Assembly (NCBI GenBank): GCA_913043255.1
Contig: CAJWLK010000001.1
Coordinates: 1-64,000, forward strand
Length of the DNA stretch: 64,000 nt
Direction: 5' to 3'
DNA from: an uncultured Gemmatimonadota bacterium
Lineage (GTDB): Bacteria; Gemmatimonadota; Gemmatimonadetes; Palauibacterales; Palauibacteraceae
The position numbers were made by a program, and so were the translations under genes. The notes beneath the pieces were generated by a model. That model was not told the DNA's origin. It worked only from the letters and a program-made list of their open reading frames with translations, and ran no database searches. Below, in pieces: positions 1 to 9,182 of the stretch (positions within the stretch are counted from its first letter, which is position 1; the number at the start of each line of letters is the position of its first letter).

Positions 1-345
<345 letters not shown>

Positions 346-1260
346 ATGACTACCCTATCAACCCATACTTTTCGAGCAGGCTTTGTCACCTTAGTAGGAC
401 TACCTAATGTAGGTAAATCGACCCTGCTTAACGCTCTCGTCGGCGAACGTCTGAGTATCATCACACCGAAAGCACAAACAACCCAACGGAAACTCCGTGC
501 GATCTATTCCAACGATAGCCATCAAGCGGTTTTTATCGACACGCCCGGCATAATGGAACCACGATACACACTTCAACGATCAATGCACGAAGAGGCTATG
601 TCGGCTATTGAAGATGCAGATGTAATCGTTGCGGTCATTGATGTCGGATTCTCCCCCAGCATCGAGTGGGGGATTTCCTTTAATCCCTCCAGCGGAAAAC
701 CAAAAATCCTGTGCTTTAACAAATGCGATCGCATCTCTAAAAAAGAGCTTGTCGCTCTACGAGAACGGTTTGCCGACTTAGGTTGGGAAGACATCTATAC
801 AACAGATGCCGTCAAAGAAGTCGGTATCAAACCCTTACGATCCGGCATTTTAGCGCAACTGCCAGAGTCAGCCCCGCTTTATCCCGTAGACGAACTTTCG
901 GACACGCCGGTGCGCGAGTTCATTGCGGAGATGATCCGTGAAACATGCCTCGAAGAGCTTGTTGAAGAAGTTCCGTATTCAATTGCAGTCCAAGTAGAGC
1001 AATTTAAAGAACGCCGCAGGGGAAAGCCGACATACATCGAAGCGGTTGTATATGTGGAACGGGAATCACAGAAAGGGATCGTCGTCGGCACAGGTGGCAC
1101 CATGATTCGAAAGATAGGGACCCGAACGAGAGTGAAAATCGAGAAGTTTTTAGAACAACGCGTCTATCTGGAACTTCGCGTAAAAGTCCTACCAAACTGG
1201 CGGAAGAAAACACACCAACTTAGGGTGCTCGGGTTCAGGGTACCTACTCAGGAGAAATGA
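346..1260 (+). CDS. era: GTPase Era
   Basis: Era is a membrane-associated GTPase that binds the 3' end of 16S rRNA and helps mature the 30S subunit. The 304-residue protein has the P-loop GLPNVGKSTLLN (about 18-29), the switch/G2 region ending in KAQTT, the G3 motif DTPG (about 66) and G4 NKCD (about 125). A C-terminal KH domain contains GTGGTMIRKIGTRTR. Length is normal for the family. The ATG start has no strong SD. The stop overlaps the next start (ATGA). It sits directly behind the 16S gene whose product it matures; this could be chance. Confidence 0.97.
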   Translation: MTTLSTHTFRAGFVTLVGLPNVGKSTLLNALVGERLSIITPKAQTTQRKLRAIYSNDSHQAVFIDTPGIMEPRYTLQRSMHEEAMSAIEDADVIVAVIDVGFSPSIEWGISFNPSSGKPKILCFNKCDRISKKELVALRERFADLGWEDIYTTDAVKEVGIKPLRSGILAQLPESAPLYPVDELSDTPVREFIAEMIRETCLEELVEEVPYSIAVQVEQFKERRRGKPTYIEAVVYVERESQKGIVVGTGGTMIRKIGTRTRVKIEKFLEQRVYLELRVKVLPNWRKKTHQLRVLGFRVPTQEK

Positions 1261-1433
1261 TGCCGATCGACAAGGACCTCTTGGCCATCCTGGTTTGCCC
1301 AAAGTGCAAAGGCGAGCTCGAGTACAAAATTGGCAAAGAGGATGAAGCGTTACTTTGCCATTGCTGTGCCTTACGCTACGAGATCGACGAAGGAATCCCG
1401 ATCATGCTCATTGACGAAGCCAAACCACTCTGA
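1257..1433 (+). CDS. Trm112-like zinc-ribbon protein (UPF0434/YcaR type)
   Basis: A 58-residue protein starting MMPIDKDLLAILVCPKCKGE. It has the hallmark LVCPxCKG motif, a second Cys cluster CHCC and the closing EIDEGIPIML seen in bacterial Trm112-domain proteins. Eukaryotic and archaeal Trm112 activates methyltransferases; the role of the short bacterial form is not settled. It starts by ATGA overlap with era (ATG at 1257, or the next codon, ATG at 1260). Its stop overlaps the apparent CTG start of rnr, so all three genes look translationally coupled. Confidence 0.9.
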   Translation: MMPIDKDLLAILVCPKCKGELEYKIGKEDEALLCHCCALRYEIDEGIPIMLIDEAKPL

Positions 1434-3688
1434 CGACTCCACGCCGAGGGTCAAAAAAGCGCCCCAGTAAAGGCCGAACCGGAGGCAAGGCTTCCAAGCA
1501 AAGGCCTCCAAAAAAGCCGAAGACTGGCCGTAAGCCAACGACTAAAAAGCGCCGAACCCAACCTGCACCTCGAAAACGCAGTCAAAATCAATGGACGCGT
1601 GAGATCATCCGATTTCTTCGAGATGAAGCAAACCGACCTCTCCGTTCAAAAGAACTGGCAAAGTCACTCAAGGTCTCCACGAAAGATCATACAAGCTTCG
1701 AGGATGCTCTCACTCGTCTCGAGGAGAGAGGCAAAATTTTTCGGGTCCGAGGCAACCGATTTGCCATTCCAAAAGACTTAGGCCTGGTCATCGGACGACT
1801 TCAAACCATCGGAAGTGGAAGCGGGTTCGTGATTTCGGAAGGAGGAGAGCAAGACGTTTTTGTCCGCTCTCGGGATCTCGGTTCGGCCGTGCATGGAGAC
1901 CGTGTAACCGTCCGGATTGAAGAACTAGAACGTCGCGGACCGCGAGGAACCATCATCGATGTTGTCGAACGAAGACACGACCGATTGGTAGGGGTCCTTC
2001 GGGAACATAAAAGGCGTCACTGGCTGGAAGTGACAGAACCGCGATTAGATTTAGAAGTATTTATTCCTGATCGAGATGTTGGGGACGCAGAACCGGGAGA
2101 TGTCGTTGTTGTTGAAGTCATGGACTGGGGCGACAAAGGCCCGGGACCCGTTGGGCGAGTGGACCAAGTTCTGGGACGAGCGGGAGATCCGGGGATCGAC
2201 GTTTTAGCGATTCAGATCGGCTTTGGATTAGCGAACGATTTTCCCCAAGAGGTCGAAGACCTCGCGAGAGCTCGACAACAATCAAAAATACGGCCGGAAG
2301 ATCTCGAAGGGCGAAAAGATTGTCGATCTCAACGGACGATAACCATCGATCCGGTGGATGCAAAAGATCACGATGACGCTCTTTCGATCGAACATCTCAA
2401 AAATGGCGATATGAGAATTGGCGTCCATATCGCGGATGTGGAGCATTACGTTTGCGAGGGCGATTCGATTGATAACGAGGCCTGGGAACGAGGGACGAGT
2501 GTTTACCTCGTAGACCGAGTCCTTCCTATGCTGCCCCACTCACTTTCCAACGATTCCTGCTCGCTAGTCCCGGGTGAAGACAGGCTCACGATGGGCGTTT
2601 TTTTTGAGATCGATGGGCAAGGCCTACTCAAAAACATCCAACTGTCGAAGGCGGTAATAACGAGTTCACACAAGCTGTCCTATGAAGACGCCCAGTCGAT
2701 TCTCGATGGCGATGAAACAAAAGCAACCAAGGAAGACCCTGGCCTCAGGGCTGACCTTAAAGGGTTACTGCGAGCAAGCAAGGTCCTGCGGCGACATCGG
2801 CATAACCGCGGAAGCATCGACTTTGACTTGCCCGAGTCGCAAATCATCTTAAACGAAGACGGCGTTCCAGTCGACGTACAACGGCAGGAACGTACGCCAG
2901 CACACATGCTAGTCGAAGACCTAATGATCGCAACAAATGAAGGGGTTGCGAACTGGGCCATCGAACAGGGGATACCTGTATTATATCGGATCCATGAATA
3001 TCCGGATGACGCAAGCCTCGAAACTTTGAGATTGGTCGCAACAGAGTTTGGGCATTCTCTCCCCGCACGAAAAGCAAAACCACGGGATTTTCAGCGCCTA
3101 ATAGACTCGGTCAGTGGAAGACCCGAACAGGCCGTCATATCCGTACAGGTCCTCCGTAGTTTACGTCGCGCACGCTATTCCCGAAGCAACGAAGGACATT
3201 TTGGGCTCGCGTCTTCAGCTTACGTTCACTTCACATCGCCCATTCGACGATATCCCGACCTCGTAGTCCACCGACAATTATCGAGATGGCTCAAAGAACC
3301 GAAGTCCGCTCGTTCCGTCGATCTTGAATGGTTGGATGCCACCGCACAACAAGCGTCCAGCCAGGAACAACTTGCAACGGAAGCTGCCCGCGATTCGGTC
3401 GACTTGAAGAAAGTTGAATTCATGGAGCAACATCTCGGAGACCACTTTACAGGAACAATTAGCGGTGTGACCCCATTCGGGTTTTTTGTCCGACTAGACT
3501 CTTACGACATTGAAGGACTCATCCATATTAGCAACCTTGGTGGAGATTACTTTGTCCATGACGACATCAAGCACGCGTTAAAGGGTCGTCGGACCAAGAC
3601 CACATACACACTCGGGGATCCCATCGAGGTCCAGGTGAGTCGGGTCGATCGTGAAACAAGGCGTATAGATTTGATGCCACTGTCGTGA
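1430..3688 (+). CDS. rnr: Ribonuclease R (apparent CTG start)
   Basis: RNase R is a processive 3'-5' exoribonuclease acting on structured RNA, including rRNA and mRNA decay products. Domains along about 752 residues: a Lys/Arg/Pro-rich tail (1-55), a winged-helix HTH (about 57-110), a cold-shock/OB region (about 115 onward), the RNB catalytic domain from about 297 with its Asp cluster DPVDAKDHDDALS, and a C-terminal S1 domain from about 670. No ATG, GTG or TTG lies in frame between the stop at 1412-1414 and the HTH domain. The first canonical start, GTG 1829, would delete the HTH and part of the OB fold. CTG at 1430 forms a CTGA overlap with the preceding stop. The identity is secure; the start is inferred. 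Confidence 0.93.
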   Translation: MTTPRRGSKKRPSKGRTGGKASKQRPPKKPKTGRKPTTKKRRTQPAPRKRSQNQWTREIIRFLRDEANRPLRSKELAKSLKVSTKDHTSFEDALTRLEERGKIFRVRGNRFAIPKDLGLVIGRLQTIGSGSGFVISEGGEQDVFVRSRDLGSAVHGDRVTVRIEELERRGPRGTIIDVVERRHDRLVGVLREHKRRHWLEVTEPRLDLEVFIPDRDVGDAEPGDVVVVEVMDWGDKGPGPVGRVDQVLGRAGDPGIDVLAIQIGFGLANDFPQEVEDLARARQQSKIRPEDLEGRKDCRSQRTITIDPVDAKDHDDALSIEHLKNGDMRIGVHIADVEHYVCEGDSIDNEAWERGTSVYLVDRVLPMLPHSLSNDSCSLVPGEDRLTMGVFFEIDGQGLLKNIQLSKAVITSSHKLSYEDAQSILDGDETKATKEDPGLRADLKGLLRASKVLRRHRHNRGSIDFDLPESQIILNEDGVPVDVQRQERTPAHMLVEDLMIATNEGVANWAIEQGIPVLYRIHEYPDDASLETLRLVATEFGHSLPARKAKPRDFQRLIDSVSGRPEQAVISVQVLRSLRRARYSRSNEGHFGLASSAYVHFTSPIRRYPDLVVHRQLSRWLKEPKSARSVDLEWLDATAQQASSQEQLATEAARDSVDLKKVEFMEQHLGDHFTGTISGVTPFGFFVRLDSYDIEGLIHISNLGGDYFVHDDIKHALKGRRTKTTYTLGDPIEVQVSRVDRETRRIDLMPLS

Positions 3689-3745
3689 TCTGCTTATGCA
3701 ATGCCACGTTCAAAATACTATCGAATCATTAGCGGTTAGCTTTAA

Positions 3746-3793
3746 GGGAAATCTCACATCCCATTGTCAATCTTGTACGGGAAAACTCACATC
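3746..3793. repeat. Imperfect 15-bp direct repeat upstream of prfB
   Basis: GGGAAATCTCACATC at 3746-3760 recurs as GGGAAAACTCACATC at 3779-3793: 14 of 15 bases identical, 33 bp from start to start (about three helical turns). It lies in the 254-bp gap between rnr and prfB. The spacing would suit a protein-binding operator or tandem promoter element. There is no other evidence for function. Confidence 0.45.
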
Positions 3794-3887
3794 ATCTAGT
3801 GACTACAGAGACAAAGGTCGACTTCGAACAAAAAACGTAGTCTATTACTCGCGTTAGGATCTGAGGTGTCGCTTAGACATCAAGCTT

Positions 3888-3910
3888 CCGTCGGAGTATA
3901 ACCCCGACGG
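3888..3910 (+). promoter_or_regulatory. Perfect 7-bp hairpin in the prfB leader
   Basis: CCGTCGG at 3888-3894 pairs with CCGACGG at 3904-3910 around a 9-base loop (AGTATAACC). It lies 32 bases before the prfB ATG. No T-run follows, so it is not a typical terminator. It may be leader structure affecting prfB translation, or may end a transcript from rnr. Confidence 0.4.
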
Positions 3911-3942
3911 CCAAAGGCAATGCGATGTGGGCGGGAGGGGCC

Positions 3943-5056
3943 ATGACAGAACTCGTAAGACAACGAGAACGGGCGGAAGCACTGCGAGGTCGGCTCGACG
4001 AGCTACGGGGGTACCTTTGAAATCCCCCAAAAGCTGAGTCGTATCACCGAGCTCGAAGAACAGATGGCCGATGGCGACTTCTGGAATGACCAAGATCGCG
4101 CTAAGAAGGTGATTGACGAGAGTAACCGCTTAAAGACCTGGACTGAACCTTGGATTACTCTTTCCGCCGAAGTAGACGATCTTCTTGAAATGACCTTACT
4201 CCTTGAAGAAGAGCGAGATGCCGATCTCGAATCCGAACTTCAATCAGGGTTAAACCACGCAGGGAAAGGGATCGAGGAGCTCGAGTTCAGCAACATGCTC
4301 CGTGGAGAGGACGCACACCGTAGTGCCATGGTCACTATCAACCCTGGGGCAGGCGGGACAGAATCGCAGGACTGGGCTGCCATGCTGATGCGCATGTACA
4401 CACGTTGGGCCGAACAACACGACTACGGCGTTGATGTTATGGACCTTTTGGCTGCCGAAGAAGCCGGAATCAAGTCGGTCACGCTCGAAATCACTGGGCA
4501 ATTTGCGTACGGGTATTTGTCTGCTGAACGCGGGGTACATCGACTCGTCCGAATCTCTCCTTTCGACTCTCAAGGCCGACGGCACACATCCTTTGCTTCT
4601 GTCTTTGTATACCCTGTCGTCGATGACGACATCCAGGTCGACATTAACGAAGATGATCTGCGAATTGATACATATCGAGCGTCGGGGGCAGGTGGCCAAC
4701 ATGTCAACAAGACAGATTCAGCTGTTCGAATCACCCACGAACCAACAGGTGTGGTAGTCTCCTGCCAGCAGGAGAGGAGCCAGCACAAGAACAAATCAAA
4801 GGCAATGAAGATGCTACAAGCAGCGCTCTACCAAAAAGCAGTTGAAGATCGCGAGGCAGAGCGTGCCGAACTAGAGGGCACGAAGACAAAAATCGAGTGG
4901 GGGCAACAGATTCGTTCTTATGTCCTCCAGCCATATAAAATGGTAAAAGATCACCGAACCAACACTGAAGTTGGGAATGTCGATGCGGTCCTTGACGGAC
5001 GTATCGACGACTTCATTCAAGCTTTTCTTCGGGAAGCCGGGGGCGAAACCGCATGA
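3943..5056 (+). CDS. prfB: Peptide chain release factor 2, with programmed +1 frameshift
   Basis: RF2 recognises UGA and UAA stop codons and triggers peptide release. The zero frame (ATG 3943) encodes 25 residues ending in LRGYL and stops at TGA 4018-4020. Skipping T4018 continues with EIPQ in the frame running to 5056, giving about 370 residues, the normal RF2 length. The peptidyl-hydrolysis motif GAGGQHVNKTDSAVR is present. CDS is join(3943..4017,4019..5056). An in-frame ATG at 3925 is a possible alternative start; GGGAGG at 3933-3938 favours 3943. The stop overlaps lysS (ATGA). Confidence 0.96.
4007..4020 (+). promoter_or_regulatory. prfB programmed +1 frameshift site
   Basis: The site reads GGGGG (4007-4011), TAC, CTT (4015-4017), TGA (4018-4020). 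This matches the classical RF2 arrangement: an internal Shine-Dalgarno-like G-run, then a slippery CUU followed by an in-frame UGA. In known bacteria, scarce RF2 lets the ribosome pause at UGA and slip +1 (CUU to UUU), which makes RF2 synthesis autoregulated. The same mechanism is inferred here from sequence alone. Confidence 0.95.
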
Positions 5057-6687
5057 CCTGTCCGGAATGTGGGAATCAGACTGTAGGACTACGCGAGGGA
5101 CTATGTCTCAATTGCTGGTATAGTTCAGAAGATCGCCCAAAACCAGTCCGAGACCGCTTCTCAAAACTCGACCGCTTGCGTGAACTTGGCGTGACGCCAT
5201 ACGCCTATTCATCCTCTAACACTCATGATCTCGTCACCGCGCTAAAGGAATTTGAAGCATTAGAAAATCCTTCGGACGGAACACAAAACAAGCTGGACGA
5301 GTCAAAAGATTCGCCCAATCCCGAAGAACTCCTCGGAGTAACGGTTGCCGGACGAATACTTTCATATCGGGACTTGGGGGGGAGTGCATTTGCTCACATA
5401 GGCGATGGGAAGGGCCGACTCCAAATCCACCTTAAGAAAAACCTTCTCGAGGCCACTGAAGTCGAAGTTATGAAACTTCTTGATCTTGGTGACTGGATTT
5501 CCGTCTCTGGGGATATTTTTCGCACGCGGCGCGGCGAAGTCACCGTCCGAGTAAACACTTTAACAATTCTCGCAAAAACCCTCCTCCCACTTCCCCTGGG
5601 AAAGGAAGAAGTTACCAGCGAAGGAGAGAGAACCGTACACAGCAGTTTTCAGGACACCGAGAGCCGTTATCGACAACGCTACGCTGATTTGGCCGTCAAT
5701 CCACAAGTGCGTGAAATTTTCAGGGTTCGAGCGAAAATCGTTTCAGCATTGCGACGTTGGCTAGACGATCGAGGATTCCTTGAAGTAGAGACTCCGATCT
5801 TGCAACCACGGTACGGGGGAGCATTAGCCCGCCCCTTTATAACTCATCATCACACGCTTGATCAGCGTATGTACCTTCGTATTGCTGATGAGCTCTACCT
5901 CAAGCGCCTAATCGTTGGAAATCTCGATCGCGTTTACGAAATCGGGCATGATTTCAGGAATGAAGGGATCGACCGTACTCACAATCCTGAATTCACAATG
6001 CTGGAACTTTACTACGCCTACGCCGACTACGAAGATGTAATGAAACTAACTGAAAAAATGATCAGCGAAGTGGCCCTAGAAGTCTGTGGAACGACACAAC
6101 TTGAATACAATGGACAACAAGTAGATTTAGCGGCACCCTGGAAACGAGTTAAATGGGCGGATGCATTCAAGGAGGCGACCGACCTTGATCCCGCTCAAGT
6201 GGATGATGAAACACTCAGAACTAAAGCTCAGGGCCTTGGCCGAGCAGACGCAAAAAACCTCTCCCGTGTCCAACTTTTCGATTTTATTTTCTCTCGCCTC
6301 GTTGAGGACCACGTCGTCAATCCAGTACTCATCTGCGACCTGCCCATCGAAATGAGTCCATTAGCCAAGCCCAAGCGTGGCAACCCCGCCTACGCAGAGC
6401 GGTTTGAGGCCGTGGTATGTGGATTTGAATTGGTGAACGCGTTCAGCGAACTCAATGACCCGATCGACCAATGGACGCGTTTTGCCGCACAAGAGGTGCT
6501 ACGGGAGGGAGGGGACGAAGATGCCATGAGCATCGATGAGGACTACGTCCGAGCACTTGAATACGGACTGCCTCCAACGGGAGGTTTTGGGATGGGAGTT
6601 GACCGATTAGTCATGCTCTTAACCGGTGAAACAACCGTTCGAGAAGTAGTCCTCTTTCCGATGCTTCGGTCAGACGAGGAGTCATAG
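5053..6687 (+). CDS. lysS: Lysyl-tRNA synthetase, class II, with N-terminal zinc ribbon
   Basis: LysRS charges tRNA-Lys. The 544-residue protein has the OB anticodon-binding domain (about 90-190) and a class II catalytic core: motif 1 around FLEVETPILQP, motif 2 around FRNEGIDRTHNPEFT, motif 3 GFGMGVDRL near the end. Unusually, residues 1-25 carry a four-Cys zinc-ribbon pattern (Cys 3, 6, 18, 21: CPEC and CLNC) before the normal start-like sequence (LDRLRELGVTPY). The ATG start overlaps the prfB stop (ATGA), so the ribbon lies in the natural reading frame. The stop shares one base with the GTG of the next gene. Confidence 0.95.
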   Translation: MTCPECGNQTVGLREGLCLNCWYSSEDRPKPVRDRFSKLDRLRELGVTPYAYSSSNTHDLVTALKEFEALENPSDGTQNKLDESKDSPNPEELLGVTVAGRILSYRDLGGSAFAHIGDGKGRLQIHLKKNLLEATEVEVMKLLDLGDWISVSGDIFRTRRGEVTVRVNTLTILAKTLLPLPLGKEEVTSEGERTVHSSFQDTESRYRQRYADLAVNPQVREIFRVRAKIVSALRRWLDDRGFLEVETPILQPRYGGALARPFITHHHTLDQRMYLRIADELYLKRLIVGNLDRVYEIGHDFRNEGIDRTHNPEFTMLELYYAYADYEDVMKLTEKMISEVALEVCGTTQLEYNGQQVDLAAPWKRVKWADAFKEATDLDPAQVDDETLRTKAQGLGRADAKNLSRVQLFDFIFSRLVEDHVVNPVLICDLPIEMSPLAKPKRGNPAYAERFEAVVCGFELVNAFSELNDPIDQWTRFAAQEVLREGGDEDAMSIDEDYVRALEYGLPPTGGFGMGVDRLVMLLTGETTVREVVLFPMLRSDEES

Positions 6688-7940
6688 TGCCCACGAACCA
6701 CGCTGGGTTCGAGCATTATATAGCCCGCAGGTACCTAAGAGGTGCGAGTGGGAGAGGACTCGTATCGTTCATTACTGCTATCGCCGTGGGAGGGGTCGCG
6801 GTTGGAGTCCTTGCACTGATCGTTGTCATTGGAGTCCTAGAGGGTCTCCAGGACAGCTTGAGAGATAGAATCCTGGCTGGTGGGCCACATGCTGTAGTCC
6901 TTCAATTAGATAATCAGTTTCGTATGGACGAGTGGCAAGAAGTTCGGGAACGCATTAAGACAGACGAGACAGTCTCCGCCACCGCCCCGTTCGTCTACAC
7001 AAAGGTGGTCCTAAATGGGGGCGATAACTACAACGAAGCCGTCGTCCTTCGAGGCATATCAGATGAGCCCGAGGCCCATCAGGTTTCCGGCCTGACCGAT
7101 CACATCGTTCTAGGAACTAGCCCATTTACAGACACAGAATCAGGAGAGCCAGGGATCGTTGTTGGACGAGGACTAGCTCAAAGATTAGGACTACACCTAG
7201 GGAAACTGATCACCGCAGCATCACTACAAAACACCCCCCTCTCATCATTCGGTTTCTCACCCGCCCTACGTAGATTTGAAGTCGTCGGAATTTTTCAGAC
7301 AGGTCTATACCAATATGATGATGAGTTAGCGATAGTTTCGATCAGCGAAGCTCAAAAATTGTTGGGGCTAGGAGATGCAGTAACGGGGATAGAATTTGAC
7401 GTGGCTGACCCCTGGCAAGCAGATGTGACTGCTGCCCACCTCGAAGAAACATTAGGGTGGCCCTATAAGATTGACGAATGGCAAGAACTGAATCGCCCTC
7501 TGTTCGAAGCCCTCAAGCTCGAAAAACTGGGAATGGCGGTCGTGCTCGTCCTTATAGTTCTCGTGGCCTCCTTCAACATTGTATCCACGCTTGTGATGCT
7601 CGTTAGCGATCGGACAAGAGAGATCGGAATCTTACGATCGATGGGAATGACTGGACGAAGTATAGGTAAAGTATTCACACATATGGGCCTCTTTATTGGC
7701 ATAGTAGGAACAGTTGTTGGGGCTTCTCTTGGAGCTACTTTGGCATGGTTTCTCCGGACGTATGAATTCATCTCTCTACCTAGTAATGTGTATTTCCTCG
7801 ACAAGCTTCCTGTTCGACTGGACCCATTCGATGTCAGTCTAATTATGGTCGGGTCCATTTTTATCTCCTATCTGGCAACGATTTATCCCGCCAGAAAGGC
7901 TGCTGACCTCGTACCAGTCGACGCAATCCGACACCAATGA
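6687..7940 (+). CDS. LolC/LolE-type ABC transporter permease
   Basis: Inner-membrane subunit of the lipoprotein-releasing LolCDE complex, which passes outer-membrane lipoproteins to LolA. The 417-residue protein begins with the family-typical ARRYLRG segment. It has one N-terminal membrane helix (about 27-50), a large periplasmic MacB/FtsX-like domain, and three C-terminal helices (about 280-410) ending in the FtsX-fold tail YPARKAADLVPVDAIRH. The GTG start overlaps the lysS stop by one base. Only one LolC/E-like gene is present, so a homodimeric (LolF-like) arrangement is possible. The ATPase follows with an ATGA overlap. Confidence 0.9.
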   Translation: MPTNHAGFEHYIARRYLRGASGRGLVSFITAIAVGGVAVGVLALIVVIGVLEGLQDSLRDRILAGGPHAVVLQLDNQFRMDEWQEVRERIKTDETVSATAPFVYTKVVLNGGDNYNEAVVLRGISDEPEAHQVSGLTDHIVLGTSPFTDTESGEPGIVVGRGLAQRLGLHLGKLITAASLQNTPLSSFGFSPALRRFEVVGIFQTGLYQYDDELAIVSISEAQKLLGLGDAVTGIEFDVADPWQADVTAAHLEETLGWPYKIDEWQELNRPLFEALKLEKLGMAVVLVLIVLVASFNIVSTLVMLVSDRTREIGILRSMGMTGRSIGKVFTHMGLFIGIVGTVVGASLGATLAWFLRTYEFISLPSNVYFLDKLPVRLDPFDVSLIMVGSIFISYLATIYPARKAADLVPVDAIRHQ

Positions 7941-8644
7941 GCACATCAAACTGGGAAGCCAGGGAAATTGCGGCCGTCGAAACATTTGACCTGTCGCGCA
8001 CCTACCCCAACCCTGATGGCGGATCGATATCAGTCCTGCGAGAAATTAATCTTAGAGTCAATCTCGGTGACTCGGTCGCTATTGTTGGCCCAAGCGGATC
8101 GGGGAAGTCTACCCTCCTTCATCTCCTCGGCACGCTAGATCGCCCAACGGCCGGGGCAGTCAGACTCAATGGGGAAGAGGTCTCAAATCTTGAAGATGGA
8201 CAGTTAGCTGCGCTACGGAATCAACGTGTTGGATTCGTATTTCAGTTCCACCACTTACTAAGAGATTTCACAGCAGTCGAGAACGTAATGGTCCCACAAC
8301 TTGTCGCTGGGGTAAGTCGAGAAGAAGCTCGCGAACGTGCCATGCAACTCCTCGATGAAGTAGACCTGACCCAAAGGGCTCGACATCGACCCGACAAACT
8401 GTCTGGAGGAGAACAGCAACGAGTTGCTGTAGCTAGAGCCTTAGCAAATGAACCCCCCCTAGTGCTCGCCGATGAACCATCTGGAAATCTCGATGCTGCA
8501 GCTACGACACGCCTCCACGACCTGCTTTTTCGATTGCTCGACCATCACCATAGCGCATTGGTCGTGGTCACACACAACCGAGAATTGGCAGGGCGTGCCG
8601 ATCGCACCCTTCGTTTAGAAGCCGGAAAACTCGTAGCCCTATAA
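7937..8644 (+). CDS. lolD: Lipoprotein-releasing ABC transporter ATPase LolD
   Basis: ATP-binding subunit powering the adjacent permease. The 235-residue protein has Walker A GPSGSGKST (about 53-61), the Q-loop in FVFQFHHLL, signature LSGGEQQRVAVARAL, Walker B VLADEPSGNLD and the switch His in VVTHNREL. The FQFHHLL segment is typical of LolD rather than MacB or FtsE. The start overlaps the permease stop (ATGA), which supports a joint complex. Confidence 0.94.
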   Translation: MSTSNWEAREIAAVETFDLSRTYPNPDGGSISVLREINLRVNLGDSVAIVGPSGSGKSTLLHLLGTLDRPTAGAVRLNGEEVSNLEDGQLAALRNQRVGFVFQFHHLLRDFTAVENVMVPQLVAGVSREEARERAMQLLDEVDLTQRARHRPDKLSGGEQQRVAVARALANEPPLVLADEPSGNLDAAATTRLHDLLFRLLDHHHSALVVVTHNRELAGRADRTLRLEAGKLVAL

Positions 8645-8687
8645 ACTGTAGCACTTGAAGACGAAAAAAGACTGGGGGAGTAGCTGG

Positions 8688-9182
8688 ATGGACTGTAACA
8701 ACTGCGGCGACCAACATGCAGAGGTCACTCTGACTGAGATTGAGAACGATGAGATGAAGACACTTCACCTCTGCTCTACATGTGCCGCCCTAAAAGGTGT
8801 CACCGTTGAAGGGCCGAGTTCAACTCCGATCGCAGATCTCTTGGCACACCTCGGAGGCGTCTCCGGCTGCGCGTCTAGCTCGGACGCTGAAGAATGCGAG
8901 TATTGCGGAACTGAATCCAGCAAGTTCCGTCAAACAGGCCGGCTTGGCTGCCCTCAATGCTATGCACAATTCCCCGAACAACTCCGAGCCGTGTTACGTC
9001 AAGTCCACGGGGCAGCCCAACACATTGGGAAAATATACCTCAGTAGCGATTTGTCTGCGACAAAACCAGAACTAGAACTAGCGTCCCTTAAGCGTCGACT
9101 AGAGCGGGCAGTCGAGTTAGAAGATTTCGAGTTGGCCGCAAATCTTCGAGATAAAATGAACTTGATTCAAGGAACACCGTGA
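8688..9182 (+). CDS. mcsA: McsA: zinc-finger/UVR activator of McsB
   Basis: McsA is the adaptor that activates the arginine kinase McsB. The chosen ATG gives 164 residues and has a good SD (GGGGGAG at 8674-8680); a TTG at 8655 would add 11 residues without support. Two four-Cys zinc sites are visible: CNNC with CSTC, then CEYC with CPQC. A C-terminal UVR motif follows (LERAVELEDFELAANLRDKM). The stop overlaps the mcsB GTG start. Confidence 0.93.
   Translation: MDCNNCGDQHAEVTLTEIENDEMKTLHLCSTCAALKGVTVEGPSSTPIADLLAHLGGVSGCASSSDAEECEYCGTESSKFRQTGRLGCPQCYAQFPEQLRAVLRQVHGAAQHIGKIYLSSDLSATKPELELASLKRRLERAVELEDFELAANLRDKMNLIQGTP

Noticed and set aside
1599-1781. 60-residue ORF within the rnr N-terminal region
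   Set aside because: Out of frame with the winged-helix domain that the rnr frame clearly encodes.
4250-4702. 150-residue minus-strand ORF inside prfB
   Set aside because: Antisense to the RF2 core, which is unambiguous.
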